Positions 6,328 through 13,802 of a stretch of DNA of 14,518 bases are shown here, piece after piece. The notes below the pieces were generated by a model that saw only the letters and a program-made list of their open reading frames with translations, was not told the DNA's origin and made no database searches. This DNA comes from JBARCX01 sp049794535. GTDB lineage: Bacteria; Pseudomonadota; Gammaproteobacteria; Xanthomonadales; Rhodanobacteraceae. Location of the stretch: contig JBARCX010000152.1 of the NCBI GenBank assembly GCA_049794535.1, positions 1-14,518 on the forward strand, read 5' to 3'. The position numbers and the translations under genes were made by a program. The first letter of the stretch is position 1; each line of letters starts with the position of its first letter.

Positions 6328-8460
6328 TCAGGGACTTGCGATGCGCTTGGCCTCTACCACGTTCGGCAAGGCCACCAATCGGTCCAGTAAGGCCGATAAT
6401 TGCTCGAAGTCACGTACACGCAGAGTGAAGCGCATTTCCACCTCGCCGGTACGGGTAAACAGGCGGCTGGACGAGGCGATGATGCCGATACTGGCATTAC
6501 TGATGACGCCAGCCACGTCCTTCTGCAGGCCCTTGCGGTCGTAGCCGTTGAGCTGGATGTCCACTTCGTAGGCTTGCGCCGCGGCACTTCCCCAGGCGAC
6601 GTCGATCACCCGGTCCGGGTCGCGGCGCTCCAGTCGCACCAGACTGGCGCAACCCGCGCGGTGCACCGACACACCACGTCCACGGGTGATGAACCCACGC
6701 ACCGGATCGCCCGGCAATGGCTGGCAACAGTGCGCCAAGGTGGTGAGCAGGTTGCCGACACCTTCGATGGTGAGCGCGCTGTGATCGAGCACCGCGTGTC
6801 GTGATGCCACCGGCGTCGACGATTGAGTGACCTCGGCCGGCTGCGTCGATTCCTGCAGCATGCGTGAGATCTGGCCCGGCGTGATTTCACCCAACGCCAA
6901 TGCGATCAGCAACTCGTCGTGATTCTTCAAGTGGAATTGCGCGGGCAGCTTTGCCACCTCCGCATCCGGCAATGCCAGACGCTTCATCTCGCGCTCGAAG
7001 ATCACACGACCCGCGGCGAGGTTGCCCTCCTGCGCACTGCGGCGGAACCATGCCCGCACCTTCTCCCGCGCACGATTGGTGTTGAGGTAACCGTGGTGCA
7101 CCGACAGCCAGTCGCGCCGCGGCTCAGCAAGTTTCGCGGTGAGAATTTCCACCCGATCGCCACTATGCGGCTGGAAGGTGATGGGTACGATGCGGCCGTT
7201 AACCTTCGCACCACGGCAGCGGTGCCCTACCTCGGTATGCACGTGGTAAGCGAAATCCAACACGGTGGCACCGTGCGGTAGATCGAACACTTCGCCTTTG
7301 GGCGTGAGCAGGTAGACGCGATCTTCTAGCAACTCGGTGTGCAGCTCCGCGGCGAGTTCGCCCTCGCCCTCGCCACGCGGCTCGAGCAGCTTGCGCATCC
7401 AGGCGATCTTCGCCTCGAACTCGGCATCACCACTGCCGCCTTCTTTGTAGCGCCAGTGTGCGGCAACACCCAGCTCATTGGCGCGGTGCATTTCGTGGGT
7501 GCGAATCTGCACTTCCAGCGTCTTGCCGCGCGGACCGATCACTGCGGTGTGCAGCGAACGGTAACCGTTGCTCTTGGGCCGCGCGACGTAGTCGTCGAAC
7601 TCACCTGGCAGATGCGGCCACAACGTATGCACCACACCCAATGCGGCGTAGCAGTCAGCCACATTGTCGACCAACACACGTACCGCACGGATGTCGTACA
7701 GGTCCGAGAACTCCAGCGCCTTGCGCTGCATCTTTTTCCAGATCGAATAGATGTGCTTCGGTCGCCCAGCGAGATCGGCATGGACTCCGGCCGTTTGCAG
7801 TGCTCCGCCGAGCTCAGCCAATGTTTCGCGGATGAACGTCTCACGATCGGTGCGGCGCTCATCCAACAACTTGGCGATGCGCTTGTAGGTATCTGGTTGC
7901 AGATAGCGAAAAACCAGATCCTCCAGCTCCCATTTCAACTGCCAGATGCCCAAGCGATTGGCGAGCGGCGAGTGGATGTCGCGAGTCAAACGCGCTAACG
8001 CCTGTCGCTCCGGTTCCGGCAATGCCGACGCAGCGCGCATACGCGCGAGCTGCCGCGCCAGCAATACAAACACCACACGCAAGTCGCGAATAATCGCCAG
8101 CAACAGTCGACGCAAGCCTTCGCTACCACCCTCCGGTGGACGCTGTGCATGCAATGCCCACACTTTTTCCGCAGCTAGCTGGCCAGCAACCAACCGCTCC
8201 ACATCGGCCGGCAAATGCGGTGCACGTGCTGCCCACAACGCGCTATCGACCCTGGCAAGCTCGAACCACAACGCCGCAGCCTGGGTCTGTACATCGCAGC
8301 CAAGCATCGACAACAAATTGAGCACATCGCCGCACTCATCCCCATTGACGGCATGCGTTGTGCTCGCATTCAACGCCTCAGCGAGCAGCGGCGGCAATTC
8401 GTCCGCACGCGCTTGCCACAACGCAAGACGGATAGAAGTGGTGGCAGTAGCCTGGACCAT
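6328..8460 (-). CDS. relA: GTP pyrophosphokinase RelA, (p)ppGpp synthetase
   Basis: RelA makes (p)ppGpp from GTP/GDP and ATP on ribosomes carrying uncharged tRNA, setting off the stringent response. In the 710-residue form the domains are a degenerate hydrolase domain (about 44-154), the synthetase (about 234-344), TGS (about 380-442), a Cys/His zinc-finger-like region (Cys578, Cys579, His600, Cys604) and a C-terminal ACT domain (about 630-708). The hydrolase HD pair is replaced: the equivalent of LLHD reads LWFE at 64-67. The synthetase carries EFDD (287-290), the EXDD form typical of synthetase-only RelA, where bifunctional SpoT has RXKD. Together these rule out SpoT. I prefer ATG 8458-8460, which has AGGA 11 bases upstream; an in-frame ATG at 8508 would add 16 residues without a Shine-Dalgarno. 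It is divergent from the 177-residue secreted protein. Confidence 0.95.
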   Translation of the reverse strand: MVQATATTSIRLALWQARADELPPLLAEALNASTTHAVNGDECGDVLNLLSMLGCDVQTQAAALWFELARVDSALWAARAPHLPADVERLVAGQLAAEKVWALHAQRPPEGGSEGLRRLLLAIIRDLRVVFVLLARQLARMRAASALPEPERQALARLTRDIHSPLANRLGIWQLKWELEDLVFRYLQPDTYKRIAKLLDERRTDRETFIRETLAELGGALQTAGVHADLAGRPKHIYSIWKKMQRKALEFSDLYDIRAVRVLVDNVADCYAALGVVHTLWPHLPGEFDDYVARPKSNGYRSLHTAVIGPRGKTLEVQIRTHEMHRANELGVAAHWRYKEGGSGDAEFEAKIAWMRKLLEPRGEGEGELAAELHTELLEDRVYLLTPKGEVFDLPHGATVLDFAYHVHTEVGHRCRGAKVNGRIVPITFQPHSGDRVEILTAKLAEPRRDWLSVHHGYLNTNRAREKVRAWFRRSAQEGNLAAGRVIFEREMKRLALPDAEVAKLPAQFHLKNHDELLIALALGEITPGQISRMLQESTQPAEVTQSSTPVASRHAVLDHSALTIEGVGNLLTTLAHCCQPLPGDPVRGFITRGRGVSVHRAGCASLVRLERRDPDRVIDVAWGSAAAQAYEVDIQLNGYDRKGLQKDVAGVISNASIGIIASSSRLFTRTGEVEMRFTLRVRDFEQLSALLDRLVALPNVVEAKRIASP

Positions 8461-8497
8461 GCGACGGTGATTCCTATGCAAGCCGGCATCTGGGTGC

Positions 8498-8508
8498 ATG
8501 CCTGGCAT
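8498..8508. promoter_or_regulatory. Short dyad in the relA / secreted-protein divergent region
   Basis: ATGCC-T-GGCAT is a perfect 5-bp dyad around a central base. It lies in the 104-base region between the preferred relA start (8460) and the divergent gene at 8565. It could be an operator serving either gene. If relA instead starts at 8508, the dyad overlaps its first codons and loses meaning. I could not pick convincing -35/-10 elements on either strand here. Confidence 0.2.
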
Positions 8509-8564
8509 AGCACCAGCTTACCGCGCAGAATGATTGTTTACGTCTGCTTTTTGGAACTCACCTT

Positions 8565-9098
8565 ATGCTGTCGCGTCCGCATCGTTCTCTGTTACCGCTG
8601 CTACTGATGTCATTGTTGTCCCTGGCCACCGCAGGTCTTCATGCGCAACAAGCGCCTACGCTGCAGCAGCGCATGGGTAGCGACGCATTCAAGCAGGCAG
8701 GACTGGACAAGCTGAGCCCTGCCGAGCTGCAGTCCTTGCAACAGTGGCTGTCCGCGCATGCCTCTGAACTAGCCATATCGGTACCCGCCTCAGAAGTCAG
8801 CTCCGCCGCAGCGGCTGCCGGCAGCAAGCCAGTACAGCCTCGCGATGGCTCCGGTAGCGGTGCAACGCGCAACGATACGGTGATCAGTCATCTCGCTGGC
8901 GCGTTCAACGGCTGGAAGCCGGGCACGGTACTGACGCTGCAGAACGGTCAGAAATGGCGCATCAGCGACGACAGCTCGCTCGACATCGGTCGCTCGATAG
9001 ACAATCCCGCTGTGACCATCAAGCCCGGATTGATCAGCGGCTGGACGCTCAAGGTGCAGGGCTACAACAGCAGCGCCCGCGTAGAACCGGCGAACTAG
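8565..9098 (+). CDS. Secreted protein of unknown function, 177 residues
   Basis: The protein begins with a clear Sec signal peptide: basic MLSRPHR, a Leu-rich core (9-20) and a probable cleavage after LHA at residue 27, giving a mature N-terminus of QQAP. The mature part has a helical segment with LSPAELQSLQQWL (about 50-62), a low-complexity Ala/Ser/Gly linker (about 75-104) and a C-terminal domain (about 108-177). That last domain is rich in beta-type sequence, with FNGWKPGTVLTLQNGQKWRI and later a WTLKVQGY strand. It looks like a small beta barrel, but I cannot assign a named family. There is no lipobox and no cysteine. GGAA (8553-8556) lies 8 bases before the ATG. It is divergent from relA and convergent with hrpA, so it is probably monocistronic and exported to the periplasm. 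Confidence 0.75.
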   Translation: MLSRPHRSLLPLLLMSLLSLATAGLHAQQAPTLQQRMGSDAFKQAGLDKLSPAELQSLQQWLSAHASELAISVPASEVSSAAAAAGSKPVQPRDGSGSGATRNDTVISHLAGAFNGWKPGTVLTLQNGQKWRISDDSSLDIGRSIDNPAVTIKPGLISGWTLKVQGYNSSARVEPAN

Positions 9099-9110
9099 TC
9101 CTCGGCCAGC

Positions 9111-9131
9111 TAAGCGCCAACCCATCGCTTA
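9111..9131. terminator. Weak hairpin between convergent secreted-protein and hrpA genes
   Basis: TAAGCG (9111-9116) and CGCTTA (9126-9131) make a 6-bp stem with a 9-base loop, filling most of the 30-base gap between the two stop codons. The right arm includes the hrpA stop codon. The stem is short and no U-run follows, so this is a tentative shared terminator. Confidence 0.25.
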
Positions 9132-12100
9132 ATTCAGTGCCTCAACAGCCCTAGCCAACCGCTTGACCGACACCGGCTCGGCGGTTTTCAACTCCTGGGC
9201 GAACAGCGATACACGCCATTCCTCGATCAGCCAACGAAGCTCGTCGAGATCCGCGCTGCCGGCGCTGCGATGCTTCAGATACTCGCGCCAATACGGCAGC
9301 ACTTGCAGCATGCGTTGCTGATCCTTGGCCGGATCCTGCCGCAGGCGCTCTGCACGCAGACGCATTGCCCGGAGATAACGCGGGAAGTGCGCAAGACGTG
9401 CAATGGGAAGCTCACGCAGGAACCCTGAGGTGAGCAGCGCATCGAGTTGCTCACGTAAATCGTCATAGCTCGCGCGTGCAAAACCCATCAGCGGCGGTTG
9501 CAGCCAGGGCTTCAGCTCGGCCTGCGCCTCGATGATCGGCTCGGCCTGCTTCAGCCGCTCCACAGCGCTGCCGAACAGCTCGCGCGCAGCCGCCGTGCGT
9601 AACGCCTCGAATGTACCTGCAGTGCGCACGTTCAATTCGTGTTGATCAAGTAGATCGGCAAAGCCGCCTTCAACCAGGTCTTCGCGTAGACCGTCGATGC
9701 TACCCAAGGGTGCGTACTTCAACGATAACGGATTGGCGATCGGCAAGCGCCGACGTGCCTGCTTCATGTCGCTGGCTAGTGCGTTACGCAATAACCGCGT
9801 CACGCCAAGCACATGTGCTTCGAGCGCTTCATCGCGACGCTCGAACACACGCAGTGCCACCGTCTCGCCAAGATCGACCAGCGCAGGGAAAGCCAGCAAC
9901 CCACCATCGGAGCGCACCTGGAGCGGGATCTCTTCAAAATCCCAGCTGGCTACCTCTTCACGCGTCAACTCGATATCCGTCTTGCGCGAAAATGCCTCAC
10001 GCGCCTGACCTTCCCACTGTGCGCGTAGTGCGGCTAAATCGCGTCCTGTCGCTAGTGTCTTGCCGTTCTCATCGTGCAGGCGATAGCGCATTTGAAAATG
10101 CGCAGACAGCTCCACTGCGTGGAATTCGGCCGCCGCGATTTCAACGCCTGTGGCGCGCTTCAAGAAGGTAGCTAGCGCTTTGGGTAGAGACTCGTCGCGC
10201 GGCGCCTCTGCTTCCACAAACGCGCGCGCAAAATCCGGCGCCGGTACGAAATTACGCCGCAGCGGCTTGGGCAAACCGCGGATCAATTCGGCCACTTTCT
10301 CGCCAAGCAAGCCAGGCACGAGCCATTCGCAACGCGCTGTAGGCAAGGCGTTGAGCATCGCCAGTGGCAGATGCAAGGTAACGCCGTCGGCTTCGTCGCC
10401 CGGCACGAAACGGTATTCCAGCCGGTAGCGTTGAGGTGTGATTTCCAACGTCGCAGGGAATGCCTTCGGATCCAGTCCAGCGCCGCCCTGCATCACATCA
10501 TCGATCGACCAACGCAGTGCCGCCTGTTCTGCCGGGCGCGCGCGCGCATACCACGCATCAAGTCCGCGACTGCTGGCGATCTCCTCGGGCAGTTTGCCTT
10601 CGAAGAAGCTCACCAAATCGTCCTCGTGACGGATCAAGCCTTCGCGGCGCTGCTTCGCCTCGATGCCACGGGCATCCTCCAGCACGCGCTGGTTGGCTCG
10701 TATGAAGTCGGCGCGACTGTCGATATCGCCGCGCGCCAAGGCTTCGCGCAGAAAGATCTGATGTGCCCGCGTGGGGTCCTGTTGCTGGAACGTCACGGGA
10801 CGCCGCTCAACCAGGATCAGGCCGAACAGGCTGACCTGCTCGTAGGCAACCACGGTGCCGCGCTTCTTCGACCAGTGCGCATCACGGCAACTGGCGCGCA
10901 GCAAATGCGCAGCCTGTTGCTCGATCCACAACGGTTCGACGCGTGCATTCATCATGCCCCACACCTTGCCGCCCACATCCAGAATCTGTGCGGAGAAGAT
11001 CCAGTTCGGTGGCACCTTGGCCAAGGACGAGCCTGGGAACACCTGAAAGCGTCGTTCGCGCGTACTGCGATAGACGCCCTTCTCGTCCTTGTGACCTACC
11101 TGGGTCGGGAAGCCCGCAAGCAGGCTGCGATGCACGGATTCGTAGAGCCGTTCGGCCGCATCGGGTTCCGAAAGTACCGGTGTGGCGACAACAGCCTGAG
11201 CTTTCGGGGTGGCCTTGCCGCGCCCTTGTCGCTCGCGCCCCTGCGGCCCTCGGTGCGAAACCGCAGATTTTGTGGCGGTATTCGCTACCGCACCTTTTTC
11301 CACAGCCGTCTTTTCCAACGACCACCCCAGCTCCTGCGCCACCAGCAACAACTGCCGGTGCAACTCACGCCATTCGCGCATGCGCATAAAGCTCAGAAAA
11401 TGCCGTGAGCACCAGTCGCGTAGTTTCGATTGCGTCAGGTCTTCGTGCGCGGTGTGGTACTCGCGCCACAAATTCAACACACCGACGAAATCGGACTTCG
11501 GATCGGCGAAGGCGGCGTGTGCAGCGTCAGCCTGCTGTCGTGCATCGGCGGGACGCTCGCGCGGGTCCTGGATACTGAGGAACGAAACCACGGTAAGCAG
11601 CTCACGCAGGCAACCGCTCCTTTCGCCCTCCACCAACATACGTGCCAGCTGCACATCGATCGGCAGGCGCGCCAACATGCGGCCGATCGTCGTCAACTTG
11701 CGTGCATCGTCGATCGCGGAGATTTCCGCAAGTCGACGATAACCATCCGCAATCACACGTGGATCGGGCGCTTCGAGGAACGGGAATTCGTCGACCTCGC
11801 CCAGCTGCAGCGAGAGCATGCGCAGGATGACGTTCGCCAGCGAGGACCGCAGCAGTTCCGGATCGGTGTAGGCGGCACGACTGGTGAAGTCAGCCTCGTC
11901 GTACAGGCGATAGCACGTGCCGGGACCGACGCGTCCACAACGCCCTTTGCGCTGATCGGCAGCGGCCTGTGAGACCGGCTCTACATGCAGCCGTTCGAGC
12001 TGACTACGCTGGCTGTAGCGTTTCACTCGCGCCGTGCCGGTGTCGATCACGTAACGAATGCGCGGCACCGTCAGCGAGGTTTCGGCTACGTTGGTGGCCA

Positions 12101-13178
12101 ACACTACGCGACGTTTCGAGCCTGGCTTGAACACACGGTCCTGGTCACCGGCAGACAAACGCGCATACAGCGGAAGGATCTCGGTTTCGCGATATTGCCG
12201 ACGCGACAGCAGCAAATGCGCATCGCGAATTTCACGCTCACCGGGCAGGAAGATCAGTATGTCGCCGCGTGGGTCATCGTGGGTGATTTCATCCAGCGCG
12301 GCGGCGATATGTTCCGCACTGCCCTGTTGCATATCGCGGCCGCCACGCTGCGGACCCATCTGATCCAGCGAGCGCCAGCGCACCTCGACGGGATACGCGC
12401 GGCCTTCCACCGATACCACCGGTGCGCCATCGAAATGCTCGGCGAAGCGCGATGTGTCGATGGTTGCCGACGTCACGATGATCTTCAGCTCGGGGCGTTT
12501 GACCGCCAACCGTTTCAGATAACCCAGCAGAAAGTCGATGTTGAGACTGCGCTCATGGGCTTCGTCGATGATGATCGTGTCGTAGGCTGACAGCCATGGA
12601 TCGCCCTGCGTCTCGGCCAGCAAGATACCGTCGGTCATGAACTTGATCAGGCTGCGCTCGGAGACCTGATCATTGAAGCGGACTTGAAAGCCGACCTGCT
12701 CGCCCAGTTGGGTGTCGAGCTCCTCCGCCACGCGACGTGCCACCGAGCGGGCCGCCAACCGACGCGGCTGAGTGCAGCCGATCATGCCCGCTTCGCCACG
12801 GCCAGCGGCGAGGCACAGCTTCGGTAGCTGCGTGGTTTTACCCGAGCCGGTCTCACCGGCAATCACCACGATCTGGTGCTTGCGGATCAGCTCGACGATG
12901 TCGTCCGCACGCGCAGTGATCGGCAGCGACTCGTCCAGGCGAACCGCAGGCTTAGCTGCCACTCGTGCGCGGCGTTTCGACGCGGAAACCTCGATATCTG
13001 TGGCCAGGGCCTCCAACTTCTTTTCGTCGGGCCTGTGCGATAGCCCGCGCCAACGACCGAGTAAACGGCCAAAGTCACGACTGGACACACCATCGAGCGC
13101 CTTGCGCAGGGCGCGCAGGCGAGCATCAGGAGCGGAAGGGGCAGAAGATGGCGTAGTAGCGTTCATGGGACCGCACAT
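9129..13178 (-). CDS. hrpA: ATP-dependent RNA helicase HrpA (DEAH box)
   Basis: This 1349-residue protein is close to the usual HrpA length of about 1300. The helicase core has Walker A GETGSGKTT (108-116), TQPRR (136-140), the DEAH box (205-208), SAT (237-239), LIFLPGEREI (308-317), ATNVAETSLT (361-370) and QRKGRCGR (409-416). The winged-helix and ratchet-like region follows, then a long C-terminal half of the DUF3418 type characteristic of HrpA, which separates it from the shorter HrpB. Residues 627-668 form a basic, Gly/Arg/Gln/Ala-rich stretch that looks like a disordered linker between the two halves. HrpA unwinds RNA and has been linked to mRNA processing and to resolving stalled ribosomes in E. 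coli. ATG 13178 and ATG 13166 are both possible starts, and neither has a strong Shine-Dalgarno. It is divergent from dps. Confidence 0.95.
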   Translation of the reverse strand: MCGPMNATTPSSAPSAPDARLRALRKALDGVSSRDFGRLLGRWRGLSHRPDEKKLEALATDIEVSASKRRARVAAKPAVRLDESLPITARADDIVELIRKHQIVVIAGETGSGKTTQLPKLCLAAGRGEAGMIGCTQPRRLAARSVARRVAEELDTQLGEQVGFQVRFNDQVSERSLIKFMTDGILLAETQGDPWLSAYDTIIIDEAHERSLNIDFLLGYLKRLAVKRPELKIIVTSATIDTSRFAEHFDGAPVVSVEGRAYPVEVRWRSLDQMGPQRGGRDMQQGSAEHIAAALDEITHDDPRGDILIFLPGEREIRDAHLLLSRRQYRETEILPLYARLSAGDQDRVFKPGSKRRVVLATNVAETSLTVPRIRYVIDTGTARVKRYSQRSQLERLHVEPVSQAAADQRKGRCGRVGPGTCYRLYDEADFTSRAAYTDPELLRSSLANVILRMLSLQLGEVDEFPFLEAPDPRVIADGYRRLAEISAIDDARKLTTIGRMLARLPIDVQLARMLVEGERSGCLRELLTVVSFLSIQDPRERPADARQQADAAHAAFADPKSDFVGVLNLWREYHTAHEDLTQSKLRDWCSRHFLSFMRMREWRELHRQLLLVAQELGWSLEKTAVEKGAVANTATKSAVSHRGPQGRERQGRGKATPKAQAVVATPVLSEPDAAERLYESVHRSLLAGFPTQVGHKDEKGVYRSTRERRFQVFPGSSLAKVPPNWIFSAQILDVGGKVWGMMNARVEPLWIEQQAAHLLRASCRDAHWSKKRGTVVAYEQVSLFGLILVERRPVTFQQQDPTRAHQIFLREALARGDIDSRADFIRANQRVLEDARGIEAKQRREGLIRHEDDLVSFFEGKLPEEIASSRGLDAWYARARPAEQAALRWSIDDVMQGGAGLDPKAFPATLEITPQRYRLEYRFVPGDEADGVTLHLPLAMLNALPTARCEWLVPGLLGEKVAELIRGLPKPLRRNFVPAPDFARAFVEAEAPRDESLPKALATFLKRATGVEIAAAEFHAVELSAHFQMRYRLHDENGKTLATGRDLAALRAQWEGQAREAFSRKTDIELTREEVASWDFEEIPLQVRSDGGLLAFPALVDLGETVALRVFERRDEALEAHVLGVTRLLRNALASDMKQARRRLPIANPLSLKYAPLGSIDGLREDLVEGGFADLLDQHELNVRTAGTFEALRTAAARELFGSAVERLKQAEPIIEAQAELKPWLQPPLMGFARASYDDLREQLDALLTSGFLRELPIARLAHFPRYLRAMRLRAERLRQDPAKDQQRMLQVLPYWREYLKHRSAGSADLDELRWLIEEWRVSLFAQELKTAEPVSVKRLARAVEALN

Positions 13179-13216
13179 GATAGCTGCTGACTATCAGTTA
13201 GATCGAAAGCATTCAT
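13179..13216 (+). promoter_or_regulatory. Predicted OxyR binding site upstream of dps
   Basis: OxyR recognises four tetranucleotides spaced ATAG-N7-CTAT-N7-ATAG-N7-CTAT. Here ATAG (13180-13183), CTAT (13191-13194), ATCG (13202-13205) and TCAT (13213-13216) have exactly that spacing. They match 4/4, 4/4, 3/4 and 2/4, so 13 of 16 in total, and the first half lies within the longer perfect dyad TGATAG-N7-CTATCA. OxyR activates dps in E. coli, so position and function agree. The promoter elements themselves are weak: TTTCCC at 13216-13221 and TAATCT at 13240-13245 are possible, as expected of an activated promoter. The site begins at the outermost hrpA start codon and could also affect hrpA. Confidence 0.5.
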
Positions 13217-13284
13217 TTCCCCATAACGGGGCTAGTGGCTAATCTCACAGGCAGATCTCACACACATCCACAAGGAGTAACCGC

Positions 13285-13752
13285 ATGGCCATGAACATCG
13301 GCATTGCCAAGAAGGACCGTGAAGCCATTGCCAAGCACCTTTCCAAGCTGCTGGCGGATACCTACTCGCTGTACCTGAAGACGCACAGCTTCCACTGGAA
13401 CGTCACCGGTCCGCAGTTCAACAGCCTGCATGCCATGTTCGAGACCCAGTACAACGAGCTGTGGCTGGCCGCCGACGAAGTCGCTGAGCGCATCCGCACG
13501 CTCGATGTATTCGCACCCGGCTCCTACAGCCAGTTCGGCAAGCTCACCTCGATCAAGGAAGAGGTCGGTGTGCCGGAGTGGAAGGAGATGGTGAATCAGC
13601 TCGTGGAAGGCCACGAGATCGCCGCTCACACGTCACGCGCCGTGATCAAAGCAGCTGATGTCGCGGGCGATGAAGGTACCGCCGACATGGTTACCGGCCG
13701 CCTGAAGGAACACGAGAAGACCGCGTGGATGCTGCGCTCGCTGTTGAAGTGA
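13285..13752 (+). CDS. dps: Dps family DNA-binding ferritin-like protein
   Basis: The 155-residue protein has the Dps length and a four-helix ferritin-like pattern. Dps forms a 12-subunit shell that oxidises and stores iron using hydrogen peroxide and can coat DNA. The inter-subunit ferroxidase ligands fit the family spacing: His37 in FHWNV, His49, Glu53 (aspartate in E. coli), Asp64 and Glu68. The short N-terminus (MAMNIGIAKKDREAIAK) has several lysines but is shorter than the E. coli DNA-binding tail, so DNA binding is less certain than iron storage. The start is well supported by AAGGAG (13272-13277) 7 bases upstream. A predicted OxyR site lies upstream and a strong hairpin follows the stop, so it is probably a single-gene peroxide-induced unit. 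Confidence 0.93.
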   Translation: MAMNIGIAKKDREAIAKHLSKLLADTYSLYLKTHSFHWNVTGPQFNSLHAMFETQYNELWLAADEVAERIRTLDVFAPGSYSQFGKLTSIKEEVGVPEWKEMVNQLVEGHEIAAHTSRAVIKAADVAGDEGTADMVTGRLKEHEKTAWMLRSLLK

Positions 13753-13761
13753 GTTTGCCTG

Positions 13762-13792
13762 AAGCGCCTCTCTCCGCATGAGAGAGGCGCTT
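13762..13792. terminator. Strong hairpin between convergent dps and TonB-receptor genes
   Basis: AAGCGCCTCTCTC (13762-13774) and GAGAGAGGCGCTT (13780-13792) form a perfect 13-bp stem with a 5-base loop, 10 bases after the dps stop codon. It sits between two converging genes and is symmetric, so it probably ends both transcripts. No long U-run follows on either side. Confidence 0.75.
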
Positions 13793-13802
13793 GAGCATTC
13801 CA

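Noticed and set aside
7339..7998. Open frame of 219 codons on the + strand opposite relA
   Set aside because: It is antisense to the RelA synthetase and TGS domains and shows no family motif.
6328..8460. Assignment as bifunctional SpoT/Rel
   Set aside because: The hydrolase HD pair is replaced by FE and the synthetase carries EFDD, the synthetase-only RelA form.
10371..11408. Open frame of 345 codons on the + strand opposite hrpA
   Set aside because: It lies wholly inside hrpA, whose motifs are intact. The translation is rich in Arg, His and Gln, as expected from an antisense frame in high-GC DNA.
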